The notes: generated by a model not told the origin, from the letters alone. Positions 43,526-55,400 are shown, counted from the stretch's first letter. The stretch is DNA of 64,000 nt from Streptomyces humidus (GCF_014649655.1 NZ_BMTL01000009.1:62001-126000), one strand, 5' to 3'. A program made the numbers and translations.

Positions 43526-44042
43526 AGAGAAACCCCAGGACTCACTCGCCGTGACCTGGGGTTTCTTGTTTCTGTTGACCTTGGAATCCGGGCCAATCGG
43601 GCATGTGTGGTCTGTGTATCGTAATGCGTAGGTCAGAGGTGTGGTTTCTGTGTTGGCGTAGGCGATCTAAGTCTCTGACCTGGCCTTTTGCTTGTTCGGG
43701 GCGAGTGGGGTGGGCTCGTGCGAAGGGCCCCGGTGGACAACCGGTGGACAGACGTGCTTGACACTCCATCAGGGGTCTGTCGCTGTCCATGGGACAACAG
43801 ATGAAATGGACCGATCTCCGACGGGGCGATCGGCGGCGTCGGGACTGTCCGGTCCTGACAGGTCTCACTCCGTCTTGGATCCTTGTCACCCAACGTGGAT
43901 GCCAGCTGCGGCTCGGACATGGCACTCGGTCTCTCACCACACCAGTCACCTGTGCGGGGAGGCACGCCAGCGACCGGCGGCCTGGCGGGAACGGGTCGCT
44001 GAAGGTCTGTCTCATGCTGAATGCACCGGGGAAACGAAAGGC
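43525..44042. other. Element flank downstream of tRNA-Thr
   Basis: Apart from the tRNA terminator I see no gene. From here to about 43.89 kb the sequence is homologous to 63623-64000, including CCGGTGGACA repeats and TGACACTCCATCAGGGG. TCGTAATGCGTAGGTC from the tRNA anticodon region occurs again at 43619-43634. The stretch ends where DedA homology begins. Confidence 0.7.
43531..43563 (+). terminator. Terminator of tRNA-Thr
   Basis: AACCCCAGG pairs with CCTGGGGTT, with an inner TCAC/GTGA, followed by TCTTGTTTCT. Confidence 0.7.
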
Positions 44043-44485
44043 TCCACACCAGTCCGCCGGTCACCTGCCAGAGGGTGAACGTCCGCACCGGCACCCCCAG
44101 GGCGCCCGCCATCGGGTTCAGGACCGTGCGCACCACCGGAACGAAGCGGGCCAGCACGATCGCCTTCGCGTAGCCGTAGCGCTCCAGCAGTTCCTCCGCA
44201 CGTTCCGCGCCCTCGTGCAGGCGGGCCGAGCGGCTGCGGGCGAGCAGGGCGCCGCCCGCTCTTCGGCCCAGGAGATATCCGCACTGTGCGCCGGCCAGCG
44301 CCTCGATCGCCGCGGCGACCAGGAGCGGGGCGAGTGACAGCTTCAGGCCGCGGTCGGCGGCGCCGGTGCACAGCAGCCCTGCGGTGAACAACAACGAGTC
44401 GCCCGGGAGGAAGAAACCGATCAGCAGCCCGGTCTCGGCGAACAGCACCACACCCACGCCCAGCAGGCCGAACGCGGACCGTTGC
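44043..44485 (-). pseudogene. DedA-family membrane protein, truncated at both ends
   Basis: The minus-strand frame reads AFGLLGVGVVLFAETGLLIGFFLPGDSLLFTAG...ARFVPVVRTVLNPMAGALG...LWQVTGGLVW, unmistakable DedA/SNARE-associated sequence. DedA proteins are flippase-like membrane proteins. Family homology stops after GGLVW at about 44043, where element-flank sequence starts, and the N-terminal 20-30 residues are missing. The open frame continues to 43633 only by chance. It looks like a host gene cut by the integration or deletion at the tRNA. Confidence 0.8.
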
Positions 44486-44663
44486 CGTCGCGCAGGCCTA
44501 ATCGCAGGTGTTCGACGCGGAAGAGGGCCTGCTCCAAGAGCCCGGCGACGTGGTTGTCGTAGAGGGCGTAGACGATGGAGCGGCCCCGGCCGACCGGGTC
44601 ATCGTCCGCCTCGGCGAGTGCTTGCAGCCAGCCCCGCACCCTCGGAGCAGCACCACCGCTCAC
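44421..44663 (-). pseudogene. Fragment of an unidentified protein fused out of frame to DedA
   Basis: From a GTG at 44663 the frame reads SGGAAPRVRGWLQALAEADDDPVGRG followed by SIVYALYDNHVAGLLEQAL, with good codon bias, up to about LRLGLRDG. It then runs into the DedA fragment in another frame (Cys/Trp-rich nonsense). It therefore seems to be the 5' part of a gene joined to DedA by a deletion near 44485. I do not recognise the family. Confidence 0.5.
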
Positions 44664-44706
44664 TTCGTTACAGCGGCTCCATTCCGCCCCTGGCTACGTT
44701 CGGGAG

Positions 44707-44729
44707 GGCGGGCCGGATTCCGGCCCGCC
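44707..44729 (-). terminator. Terminator of the LamG/ricin gene
   Basis: Perfect 10-bp arms (GGCGGGCCGG and complement) with a three-base loop lie 47 bp beyond the stop codon. Confidence 0.75.
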
Positions 44730-44775
44730 TCCGGCGTTCGCGTGCGTTTCCGCAGCCTCGGGGCCCTCCTTGGAG

Positions 44776-47700
44776 TCAGCCGAGCTGTGTCAGCTTTGAG
44801 TTGCCTCCTGGTGCCGCCGCGTCTGCGGGGGGCAGAGCCGTGGGGTAGAGGCGGACGTCGCTGAGCGCGGCGTTGGCGTACTCGCCGTAGGCGTCCGAGG
44901 AGAGGCGGCGGCCCAGTTGGACGGGGCCGGTGGCGTTCCAGTCGGAGTCGAACGGCTTGGTGGCGGTGAGGGCGCCGTTGACGTACAGGAGCAGGCGGTC
45001 GGTGTCCGGGTCGTAGACGCCGACCAGGCGGGTCCATTTGCCCGCGACGGCCTTCGTACCGTAGGCGGCGGTCCAGGTGCCGGTGGCCGTGTCTGCGGTA
45101 CGCCGGCCGAAGGCCCAGACACCGCCGCCGGAGGAGTAGTAGAGCTGGAAGCCGTTGGCCGTGTTCACGGACGGGTCGTCGGACTGGGAGACGAGGGTGG
45201 AGTTGCCTCCGTCGAGGGAGTTGAGCTTCACCCATGCCGAGACGGTGAAGCCGTGGGAGGTGTCCACGCCCGGGCCCGTCGTGTCGGCGTAGCCCGTGGT
45301 GCCGGTGAGGTTCAGGGCCGGGCCGCGCGTCGCGTCGGTTTTCCAGGAGGCCGCGCCGTGGAGTGTCGCCGGGAGGCCGCCGACGGAGTCGGAGGCGGTC
45401 GTGCCGCTGCTGTCCGTGAGGGGCCAGCGGTGGGTTGCCGTGTCGGTGACCGTGCCCAGGGAGACGGGGGACGAGAAGGTGGCCGTGGTGCCGGTGGGTG
45501 CGGCGCCCGGGTACTCCGTCAGCTGGCCGGCCGTGTCGGTGGCGTACAGGTCGGGTTTGCCGTCCGGGCCGCCGGAGGCGCTGTTGACATCGCCGGGGGA
45601 GGCGACGGTGGGGTACTGCTTGAGGGGCAGGACGACGCCCAGGCCCGTGGCCGGGTGGGTGTTCCAGCCCGGCGTCGTGCCGCCGGTCCAGTTCTGCGCG
45701 GCCGTGCCGTTACAGGTGTGCAGTTGGACCTGGGTGCCGTTGGCGGTGCTCTGCTGGGGGTCGTCCAGGCACTTCCCGGACTGTGGGTTGACCAGGCTGC
45801 CCGAGGCGCCGGTGGTCCACTTCTGGGAGCCGGTGCCGGTGCACTTGTAGAGCTGGAGCAGGGTGCCGTCGGCAGTGCCGCCGTCGGTGACGTCGAGGCA
45901 CTTGCCGAGGACGCGCAGAGAGCCGTCGTTGTGCAGGACCCACTGCTGGGACGGCGAGTTGTTGCAGGTGTAGACCTGAATCCTGGTGTGGTCGGCGGTG
46001 TGGGCGCTCGCGTCGTCCAGGCAGATCGTGCCGCCGGAGGACGTCTTCACGCCCGCGACGAGCGCCGTGCGGACGGGGGCGTGCAGCAGTTGGGGCAGCA
46101 GGGCGGAGCCGGCGACGTCGATCGGGAAGGTGTAGACGGTGCCCGAGGAGTCGTCGCGAGCCCACAGGGTGGGCGTGCCGCCGGTGAGCTTGCCGTTGCC
46201 GTCCTCGTCGACGGAGAAGGCGCCACCGACCCGGCCGGGCGCGATCAGGGTCAGGCCCGACCAGTCGCCGTCGCCGAGCAGGAGCGGGTGGCCGAGGTGG
46301 TTGATGCCGTAGGACTGGTAGAGCCACAGCTTCTTGTTCTCGACCGTGATCACTGCGGGGTGGTCGGCGTTGCCGTACACGTCTCCGTCGACGACCAGTT
46401 GGGAGAGGCTCCAGGGCTTGGCCGGGTCGTAGCCCGCCTCGGCGCAGCGGTCGGCGGGGACGGTGTCGGTGGCCTCGCAGGCGTCCTTGGTCACCACGTC
46501 GTAGCGGCGGCCGACGAAACCCGGGAAGGTGGAGTACGGCGTGCGAGGGAAGGAGCCGTCGTCCTTGGGGTCGAGGTCGTTCTTCACGACGTACAGCGCT
46601 TGCGTCTTCTTGTTGTACGCGAGCAGGTCGTCGTGGGTGTCGCCGTGCAGGTTGCCGCGATGGGCGATCAGGTAGTCGTTCCAGGTGCCGGTGGGCGCGC
46701 CCGCGGCGGTCGAGACGATCACCGGGCTGGTGACCGCGGGCGGGGTGCCGGTGACCGGGCCGTCCTGCGCCGGGACGGGTGACTGGGCGGGGTCGCTGTC
46801 GCCGGGGATGAGTTCGAGGTCGCCGGTGCTGGTGGTGGCGAGCAGGTCGGGGCTGCCGTCGCCCGTGACGTCCCCGGGCGCGATCTTGGTTTTCGGGTCC
46901 CAGGGTGCGGTGAAGGTGTAGCCGACCGGGTTCTGGGAGAGGTTCCCGGCCCGGTCGACCGCCGCGACGTACAGCGTGTGCACGCCCCAGTTGATGACAG
47001 GGGCGCTGACGGTGCCGGAGGCGATGCTGCCGCTCGTCGAGGTCACCTTGGCGGTGTGGCCGGTGGCGGCGGTGGGCTGGCCGTCGAGCTGCCACAGGAA
47101 GTGGTCGACGCCGCTGGCCTTGCACCCGGCCGGGTCGCAGGTGTCGGCCGGGGCATTGTCGGCGGCGGAGACCGCGAAGGCGGCCTTGACATCGGCACCC
47201 GCGTAGGTGTCGCCGGCGCCGCTGCCCACCGGCGGGAAGTGCGGGTTGTCGGCGATCGTCGGCGTCTGCGGCGGGGTGAAGTCGGTGTCGAACCAGCAGT
47301 GGTCGCTGACCTCGGACTTCAGCTTGATGGAAGAGTTGTCCTGGGCGTAGACGTCCCAGCCGTACTCGTGGCCGTCCTTGAGGGTGAAGCCGATCGGTGC
47401 GTCGGCGTCCTGGCCGGAGGCCACCATGCCGCTGTCCGGAGTGCCCTTGTCCACGGCGTTGCCGTCGGCGTCGAGGTCGGTGCGGTCCCAGACGTGGTAG
47501 TGCGCCTCGGCGTGCTCGCCGGAGATGTGCGTGGTGACGGTGGAGTGCAGCTGGATGTTGCTGCCCGCGTCGCTGTACGTCGTGGCACCGATCCAGCCGG
47601 TCGCGGCGGCGCCGGTGACGCAGTCGCCGTCCGCGCCCAGCGGCTTGGGCGTGGTGCGCGGCTTGGTGGGGATGTCCGGCGGGATGTCGAAGACGGTGGT

Positions 47701-49191
47701 GAGGGTGAGGACCTGCGACATGCGCAGGTAGTCGTCGTTGGAGCCGGTCTTCGACTCGTTGCCGAAGAGGCCGATCGTCCAGGTGCCCTTGTTGCCGTCG
47801 GCGATCTTCTGGATCTGCTTGTCCACGCGGAAGGACGCCGTGCTGTTGGAGCAGCTGCTGTTGCCGTTGGCCCCGCTGGGGACGGTGGTCTTCACCGCTG
47901 GGTATCCGTTGTCGTCGAGGGTGTCGGGCTGGTGCTCCCAGTCGGTGTTCGCGTTGATGCCGCCCGTGGTGTGCAGGGTGATCGGCTGGTCGTGCGAGCA
48001 GTCGAAGCTGGCCGCGAAGGTGGTGCTGACCTTCACCTCGGCCTTGATCACCACCATCGACGGGTCGAGGCCACTGGTGTTGACCGCGTAGTACGACCGC
48101 TCGAGCCCGACCCCGCAGGGGCCGCCCCAGCGCTGGTAGCCGACGCCCTCACCGTTGGTCTGGGGCTTGTTGTACTGCGGGGCGTCGGAGCAGGCGGAGC
48201 TGGAGTACACCTCGTCGAAGGCGCCGGACTTGCTGGTGACCGGGTTCTCGAACGGGTCGATGTACACGGGGTAGTGCGTGGCAGGGTCGTCGAGCAGCGA
48301 CGTGTCGGGGGCCAGGGTGATGGCGTCGGCGGCGGTGGTCATGGGGACCTGGCCGATCTGGGCGCCGATGCCGGGGCCGGCGGCGGAGGAGGCGTCCGAG
48401 GGGGCCGCGGGGGTGTCGGCGGCGGCCCGCACGAAGGACGCGGGACTTACGGCCGCCGTCGCATCCGACGCGGTCGACGTGCCGGAGTCCCACATCAGAG
48501 GGCGTGGACTGGTGTACGACATCGTGCCGTCCATGGCTGTGGCGGTCATGCCGCCCGCAGGGGTTGCCGCCAGGTCGAGGCCGTCCGTGTCCGTCGCCAC
48601 CGTGAGCGTGCGCACGCGCGGATCGGCGGCGGCCTGTGCGTCGTGAACGATCAGTACGTCGCTGAAGCCGCCCTGGTCCGTCACCGAGACCGACAGGTCG
48701 ACGCCGGGCAGCACGGAGGCGTACAGCGCCGTGTCGCCGCTGACCCGGGGGGTGGGCAGGGCGAAGGGCATGGTCAGACTCATGCTGTGCCCGGCCGGAT
48801 CGGTGAGCGTGGCCAGCGGCCCACCGCCTCCACCGGAGAGGCGTACGCCGCTGGGCGTGGCCTTGGGGGAGTAGGTGCCATCGGCACGGGCGACGAGAGT
48901 GGCGTCCACCGGCACCCAGTCGCCATCCCTCTGTACCCGCACCGGCAGGATGGTCGACGTCGTGATGAAGGTGCCGTCCGGCTGGGCGGTCACGGTGTCG
49001 GTCTCGCTGGTGAGCGCGTCGACCGGTACGGCTGTGCCGTCGGCGACCGCCTTCGCCTGGGCGACGAGCAGCGGATCGGTGGGGCCTGACGGGTCGTCGG
49101 CGGTGACCGCGCCGGCCGGGACGGTGAGCGCGCCGAGCAGCACACCGGCCACGGGAAGCAGCGCCAGTCTGCGGACGGATGACGACAGCAC
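44776..49191 (-). CDS. Giant secreted LamG / ricin-lectin / FG-GAP protein
   Basis: The 1471-residue protein has a Sec signal peptide (RRLALLPVAGVLLGALTVPAGA). After an N-terminal region typical of the large secreted proteins beside Streptomyces RHS genes come FG-GAP-like repeats (DVTGDGSPDLLATTSTGDLELI), a ricin-B lectin domain with QxW repeats (SQQWVLHNDGSL, SQKWTTGASGS, AQNWTGG), and a C-terminal LamG domain (HGFTVSAWVKLNS...WTRLVGVYDPDTDRLLLYVNG). These bind carbohydrates, so it is probably a cell-surface or matrix protein. I chose the GTG at 49191 because GAAGGGG lies well placed before it; the ATG at 49242 has no such site. It is divergent from the RHS toxin gene. Confidence 0.85.
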   Translation of the reverse strand: MLSSSVRRLALLPVAGVLLGALTVPAGAVTADDPSGPTDPLLVAQAKAVADGTAVPVDALTSETDTVTAQPDGTFITTSTILPVRVQRDGDWVPVDATLVARADGTYSPKATPSGVRLSGGGGGPLATLTDPAGHSMSLTMPFALPTPRVSGDTALYASVLPGVDLSVSVTDQGGFSDVLIVHDAQAAADPRVRTLTVATDTDGLDLAATPAGGMTATAMDGTMSYTSPRPLMWDSGTSTASDATAAVSPASFVRAAADTPAAPSDASSAAGPGIGAQIGQVPMTTAADAITLAPDTSLLDDPATHYPVYIDPFENPVTSKSGAFDEVYSSSACSDAPQYNKPQTNGEGVGYQRWGGPCGVGLERSYYAVNTSGLDPSMVVIKAEVKVSTTFAASFDCSHDQPITLHTTGGINANTDWEHQPDTLDDNGYPAVKTTVPSGANGNSSCSNSTASFRVDKQIQKIADGNKGTWTIGLFGNESKTGSNDDYLRMSQVLTLTTVFDIPPDIPTKPRTTPKPLGADGDCVTGAAATGWIGATTYSDAGSNIQLHSTVTTHISGEHAEAHYHVWDRTDLDADGNAVDKGTPDSGMVASGQDADAPIGFTLKDGHEYGWDVYAQDNSSIKLKSEVSDHCWFDTDFTPPQTPTIADNPHFPPVGSGAGDTYAGADVKAAFAVSAADNAPADTCDPAGCKASGVDHFLWQLDGQPTAATGHTAKVTSTSGSIASGTVSAPVINWGVHTLYVAAVDRAGNLSQNPVGYTFTAPWDPKTKIAPGDVTGDGSPDLLATTSTGDLELIPGDSDPAQSPVPAQDGPVTGTPPAVTSPVIVSTAAGAPTGTWNDYLIAHRGNLHGDTHDDLLAYNKKTQALYVVKNDLDPKDDGSFPRTPYSTFPGFVGRRYDVVTKDACEATDTVPADRCAEAGYDPAKPWSLSQLVVDGDVYGNADHPAVITVENKKLWLYQSYGINHLGHPLLLGDGDWSGLTLIAPGRVGGAFSVDEDGNGKLTGGTPTLWARDDSSGTVYTFPIDVAGSALLPQLLHAPVRTALVAGVKTSSGGTICLDDASAHTADHTRIQVYTCNNSPSQQWVLHNDGSLRVLGKCLDVTDGGTADGTLLQLYKCTGTGSQKWTTGASGSLVNPQSGKCLDDPQQSTANGTQVQLHTCNGTAAQNWTGGTTPGWNTHPATGLGVVLPLKQYPTVASPGDVNSASGGPDGKPDLYATDTAGQLTEYPGAAPTGTTATFSSPVSLGTVTDTATHRWPLTDSSGTTASDSVGGLPATLHGAASWKTDATRGPALNLTGTTGYADTTGPGVDTSHGFTVSAWVKLNSLDGGNSTLVSQSDDPSVNTANGFQLYYSSGGGVWAFGRRTADTATGTWTAAYGTKAVAGKWTRLVGVYDPDTDRLLLYVNGALTATKPFDSDWNATGPVQLGRRLSSDAYGEYANAALSDVRLYPTALPPADAAAPGGNSKLTQLG

Positions 49192-49497
49192 GGAGTAACC
49201 CCTTCGCACAGCGGACAGAGCAGATGCGAGATCTGCGACCATCCGCGCCCGAAGCGGCCCGCGGCCGGACGATGGTCAGGACGTCGGCGGCGGGGCGTGC
49301 GGCGGTGATGTTCGCTCCCCCGGCACAGAACGTACACAGCAAAAGCCAAAATCGAACACGCATTTGTCATGGTCTTGGCAAAAAGTCTTGAGGCTGGGTC
49401 AATTCGGTTCCTAGCCTCCCTTCCTGGATCACGCCGACCACGTGACTGTTCAGACAGCGGACGTCCATGTCCGTTTCATACGGGGGGACTTCACACG
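49192..49497. other. Divergent promoter region of the two giant genes
   Basis: The 306-bp spacer has no gene. For the RHS gene a promoter is visible: TTGAGG at 49388-49393, 18 bases, TAGCCT at 49412-49417. The hexamers are part of an inverted repeat GAGGCT...AGCCTC (49390-49395 and 49413-49418), so a repressor may bind there. Confidence 0.6.
49388..49417 (+). promoter_or_regulatory. Putative promoter of the RHS toxin gene
   Basis: TTGAGG and TAGCCT with an 18-base spacer fit the Streptomyces housekeeping consensus; the start would be near 49424, leaving a leader of about 74 bases. Confidence 0.5.
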
Positions 49498-52400
49498 GTG
49501 GGTGTGCGAAGAACGCTGACGCTCGTCTCTGCCCTTTTCACCGCGATGGTGCTGCTGGTGACCGGGGCGGTGGCGCAGGACGGCATCGGGCCGTACGTCT
49601 TCCACGGCGACTTCTGGAAGCCGAAACCGCTGCCGGAGACCCCCGCCGTCGGCGACCACGAGTTGACCCGTCCGAAGACCGTCCGTCCCAAGGGCTACCG
49701 TCCGCTGACCGGATACACAGCCGTCGGCAAGTCCGGCTGGCCGAAGGCAGGTTCGCACACGGTCGCCCTCAAGGACGAGCCCAGCAAGGCGGGTTCGCTG
49801 CCGGTGTGGGTGGCGTCGGCGGGCAGGCAGCGGAGCGCTCCCCAGGTCGGCGTCCGACTTGCCTCCCGCGCCCAGGCCCTGCGCGCCGGCGCCGACTCCG
49901 GTCTCCTCGTCGGACTGGGTGCCACCAAGTCCCTTACCGACAAGGTGAGTGTCGTCATCGACTACTCCGCCGTCGCCAAGGCCTACGGCGGCGGCTACGG
50001 CTCCCGGCTCACCCTCACCCGGCTCCCGGCCTGTGCCCTGACGACCCCTCAGCGTGCGGAGTGCCGTACCGCCACACCCCTGAAGGCCGTCAACCGGGCC
50101 ACCGCCAACCAGCTCACCGCGACCACCACCGCCGACTCGGCGATTGCCGTCACCTCGGGCAGCCGGGGCTCGCAGGGCGACTACTCGGCGACCTCGCTGA
50201 CCCCCGAAGGAACGTGGCAGACCAGCGGCACCGGTGCCTACACCTACTCGTATCCCGTCCAGGTACCGGCGGGGCTCGGAGACACCGGCCCGTCGGTGGC
50301 GCTGTCGTACGACTCGCAGTCGGTGGACGGGGAGACCTCGGCCCGCAACTCGCAGGCGTCCTGGATCGGCGACGGCTGGGGCTACCAGCCGGGCTTCGTG
50401 CAGCGGACGTACCGTTCGTGCGGCTCGCTGCTCGACTCCGACGGGAAGAAGATCCTCAAGGGTTCGGGTGACCAGTGCTGGGGCGGCGGCAACGCCACCG
50501 TATCCTTCGGCTCCCACTCCGGCGTCCTCGTGCCCACCGCCACTTCCGGAGTACCGGGCGAAACAAGGGAGTTCCGGCTCCAGGGCGACGACGGCACCGT
50601 CGTGCAGGAACTGTCGGGTGCCGCCAACGGCCTGTACGACGGCACCTACTTCCGGGTCCTGACCACCGACGGCACCGCCGCCTACTTCGGGGCCGACCAC
50701 TCACCGACCGGCCCCGGCACCAAGGGCCTGGCCTCCTCGAACTCCGGCGACGACTCCACGCACGCGGCCTGGGGCGTCCCCGTTCTGCACCCACGATCCT
50801 CCGACCCCTGCCACAGCGACTCCGACGGCAAGAAGTCGCGCTGCGACAAGCCCGAGGGCTGGCGCTGGAACCTGGACTTCGTCGTCTCGCCAAACGGCTT
50901 CGTGCAGCGCTACGACTACTCCACCGAGACCGGCTACTACGACCTCGGCGGCGGCCAGGCGGCAGCGACCGACGACCGTGACGACACCGGCACCCTCACC
51001 TCGTTCACCCGCGGCGGAACGCTCACCTCCATCTCGTACGGCTACACGCTGGACGACGAGCAGGCGGGCCGTACCCCGTCCTCGCAGGTGGTGTTCGCCT
51101 CCAAGCAGCGCTGCCAGACCACGTCCTCCTTCACCGACTGCTCGGCCGGGAACCTGGACGACAACACGGCGCCGCACTGGCCGGATGTGCCGTGGGACCT
51201 GCACTGCGACGCGACCGACAAGACCAAGCTGCCGGACGACGCCACCAAGGTCCCCACCGACGTGTGCATCGTCTCGTCGCCGACGTTCTGGTCCACGACC
51301 CGGCTGGACACCATCACCACCAAGGTGCGCGTCAAGGACGGCGACACCGACAAACTGGTCCCGGTCGACTCCTACGCCCTCGGGCAGGTGTACTCCGACG
51401 CGGGCGGTACGGTCGACCCGGTCACCGGAACCACCGTCGACCCCAAGGACGCGGGCTCGCTCCAGGCCGTGATGTGGCTACAGTCCATCAAGCACACCGG
51501 CAAGGGCACCTACGGCAACGGCAACAGCGACATCACACTGAACCAGGTGTCGTTCACCGGCACAGAGATCGACAACCGGGTGGACGACGACTCGCCGTCC
51601 GCCCCTCCGCTGTACCGGCCGCGGATCTCCAACATCCAGACGGAGACCGGCGAGTCGATCACCGTCGAGTACAACCAGACCCCGTGCGCGGGCAAGACGC
51701 TCGACATCGAGCACGCCGATTCCAACACCAACTCCTGCTACCCCGTGTACTGGACGGTCCCAGGCGCCTCCAAACCGATCGCCGACTGGTTCAACAAGGT
51801 CACCGTCCACAGCGTCACCGCCGCCGACCTGACGATCGCCGCGCAGTACAACCCGGACGCCTCCAAGATCCCGGCGGGCTCCGAGGCGCACGTCTACACC
51901 TACGCCTACTCGGGTGCCGCCTGGCACCGCGACGACTCCGACCTCACGGACGACCAGTACCGCACCTGGGACCAGTTCCGCGGCTTCCGCACCGTCACCG
52001 TGCGCACCGGAAAGGCGCCCGAGCCGGTCACCCAGCTGACCACCACCTACCTCCAGGGCATGGACGGCGACTACAAGGCCGACGGCAGCCGCCGCTCCGT
52101 CAGCGTGGACGCCACGGTCGGCGGCAAGACCGTTGAGACGGTCACCGACGCCGACCAGTTCGCCGGAACCGCCCTGCAGTCGGACACCTACACCGCCTCC
52201 GGCGGCACGGTGAACGCCTCCACTGTCAACGGCCCGTTCGCCTTCACCACCACGGCGCACGCCGACCGCACCTCGTGGACCGCCTGGACCCAGGAGGACC
52301 ACCCGGGCGAGACCGCACCGGACAAGGCCACCCTGCCCGACCTCACCGCCCGACGGGTCAAGTCCGCCCAGACGCACGGCTACGCTCTCCTCGCCGACGG

Positions 52401-55400
52401 AACCTGGCGGCACACCCGCACCGACACGGCCTACGACGACCGGGGCCGTGTCCAGACGGTCGACGCGCACGGCGACGTCTCCGTGGCCACGCAGGAGAAG
52501 TGCAGCACCACGCAGTACGCCGACCCGGCCTCCTCGGCCGGCAACACCATGCTGCTCGCCTACCCGGACCGCATCACCGCGGTCTCCGGGCCGTGCGGCA
52601 CCAAGGCCGGCGCCGACACGCTGCTCTCCGACAAGAAGGTCTACTACGACGGCGACGGTTCCGTCACCGCCCTCGGCGCCTACGGCATGGTCGCCCAGCC
52701 GCACGTCACGGGCACCCAGGTCGCCACCGGCTTCGCCACCGACGGCACCGAGAACTGGCGCACCACCAGCGGTATCGCCTACGACGGGGCGGGCCGCGTC
52801 ACCGACGCCCTCGACGCAACCGGCAAGGGCACCCACACCGACTACCTGCCCAAGTGGAGCAGCGCGGGCGGGAACACCAACCCCACCAGCATCGTCTCCA
52901 CCAACCAGAAACAGTGGAAGGTCACTTCCACCCTCGACCCGCTGCGCGGCCAGCCTCTGCGCAACGTCGACGCCAACGACCGCGTCACGGACATCACCTA
53001 CGACGCCCTCGGACGCCGTACCGCAGTCTGGCTGCCCGGCCGCGACAAGGCGACGCAGAGCGCGGACATGACGTTCGCATACTCCATCAACCCCGGCGCG
53101 GTGCCCGCCCCCGGCGGCACCATCACCAAGCCCGGCGACCCGACCTCCGTCACCACGCGCACCCTGCGCGAGGACGGCACCTACGCCACGTCGATCAGCA
53201 TCTACGACGGGATGCTCCAGCCCCGCCAGGCCCAGACGACCGCCGACGGCGACTCCGACTCCGGCCGGATCATCTCCGACACCTTCTACGACTCCCACGG
53301 CTGGCCCAGCGCCTCGTACGCCCCCTACTCGGAGCCGGACCACACCCCGTCCGCCACCCTGTACGCGGCCAACGAGAACGAGATCCCCGCCGAGACCACC
53401 ACGACGTACGACGGCCAGGGCCGCGCCACCACCGGCACCCTGTGGCACCAGGCCGTCAAACAGTGGAGCACCTCCACCGCCTACCCCGGCGCCGACGAGA
53501 CCGACTCCACCCCGCCGGCCGGCGGCCGGGCGACCGCCGTGTATACCGACGCCCTCGGCCAGACGGCAAAGTCGGTGGTGCGCAACACCGGCGCGACGGT
53601 CACGCTCAAGGGCGGCAGCATCATCCCGTCCGGCACCTCGCTGACCTCGGGCAGCGTCCGTCTGACCATGCAGGCCGACGGCAACCTGGTCCTCTCCGCG
53701 CTGGCGACCGGCAAGACCGTCTGGTCCTCCGGCACCAGCGGAAACCAGGGCGCCTACGCCCAGTTCGGCGCCGACGGCAACCTCGCCGTCTACACCCCCG
53801 CCGGCACCTCCAAGTGGACGACCGGCCTGACCGCGACCACCGGCGCCACCCTCCAGGTCCGGGCCGACTCCACCCTCGCGGTCGTCGCGAGCGACGGCAC
53901 CGCCGTGCTCTGGAAGCAGGGCACCGCAGGCGCGGTTCCCGCCGCCGACGCCACCACCCGCTACACCTACACCCCCGCCGGACAGATCGACACGATCAAG
54001 GACAGCGCGGGCAACACCTGGTCGTACAGCTACGACCCGCTCGGCCAGAGGACCTCCCAGACCGACCCCAACACCGGGACCACGAGCTTCGACAAGTACG
54101 ACGTGCTCGGCAACCTGCTCCAGTCCACCGACGCGCGCGGCCAGGTGCTGTCGTACGCCTACGACTGGGACAACCGGCTCACCGCGACATACGCGGCCCC
54201 TTGGTCGGCCACGCCCGACCCCGCCAAGCAGCAGATCTCCCGGGTCTACGACACCCTCCTCAAGGGCTACCCGACGTCCTCGACCCGCTACCTGGGCGGC
54301 GCGAACGGCAGCGCCTACACCGAGGCCGTCACCGGCTACAACACCGCCTACCAGCCGCTGGGTTCGACCCTCACGATCCCGTCCGCGGACGGCTTCCCGG
54401 GCGCCGCGGGCAAGGACAGCGGCACGGTCACGTACAGCCTGGCCTCGACCTACACACCCACCACGGGCCTGCTCGCGACTACCCAGTACCAGGCGGACGG
54501 CGGCCTGCCCGCTGAGCGCATCGGTTACGGCTACACCCAGCAGGGCGCGCTGGACGGCTTCGGCGGCTACATCAACGCCGCCAACACCCCGTCCTACCTG
54601 GACGGCACGGTCCACGACCCCTTCGGCCGCGTCCTGCAGACCAACTACGGCCCCACGGGCAAGGAACTCGCGACCTTCGCCCAGTACGACGCGACGACCG
54701 GCCGGGTCACCCAGACGTCCAGCATGCTGCAGACGTCCACCACGGCCCTGGACGTCGTCAACTACCGCTACGACCAGACCGGCCAGCTCACGGCGACGGA
54801 CGACCTCCAGAACAACACCACCCACGACACACAGTGCTTCAGCTACGACTCGTTCCAGCGGCTGACCGCCGCCTGGACGGACACCGTCGGCATCACCGGC
54901 TCGGGCACCGCCCCGGTCGGCGCGGTCGGCGGCTGCGCCACGGCCTCCGTGCAGACGAGCGCGGCCCCGGTGAAGACGAAGACGGTCGGCGGCCCGGCGC
55001 CGTACTGGCAGACGTACACCTACGACCTGCTGGGCGACCGCACGGGCACGGTGAACCACGACTCGGGCGGCAACGCACTCGCGGACACCACCCAGGCGAC
55101 GACGTACCCGGGGCTGGACGGTACGGCCGCCGCCACGCACCCGGACCAGGCGGGCGCGACCACGACGACCAACCCGGGCACGGGCACGGCCACGCAGACC
55201 CCGACGTACACCGACGCGACGACCGGCAAAAATGCGGGCAACACGGCCAGCCGGGCGACGAAGACCACGGGCCCTCTGACGACCGGCTTCACGCTCACCG
55301 GCGGCGGAAAGCTGTGCGTGGAGGAGACCGGCTCGGGCTCCAAGGTCGAGGTCAACACCTGCAGTTCGTCCGCCGCCGCCCAGCAGTGGACGATCGGCAC

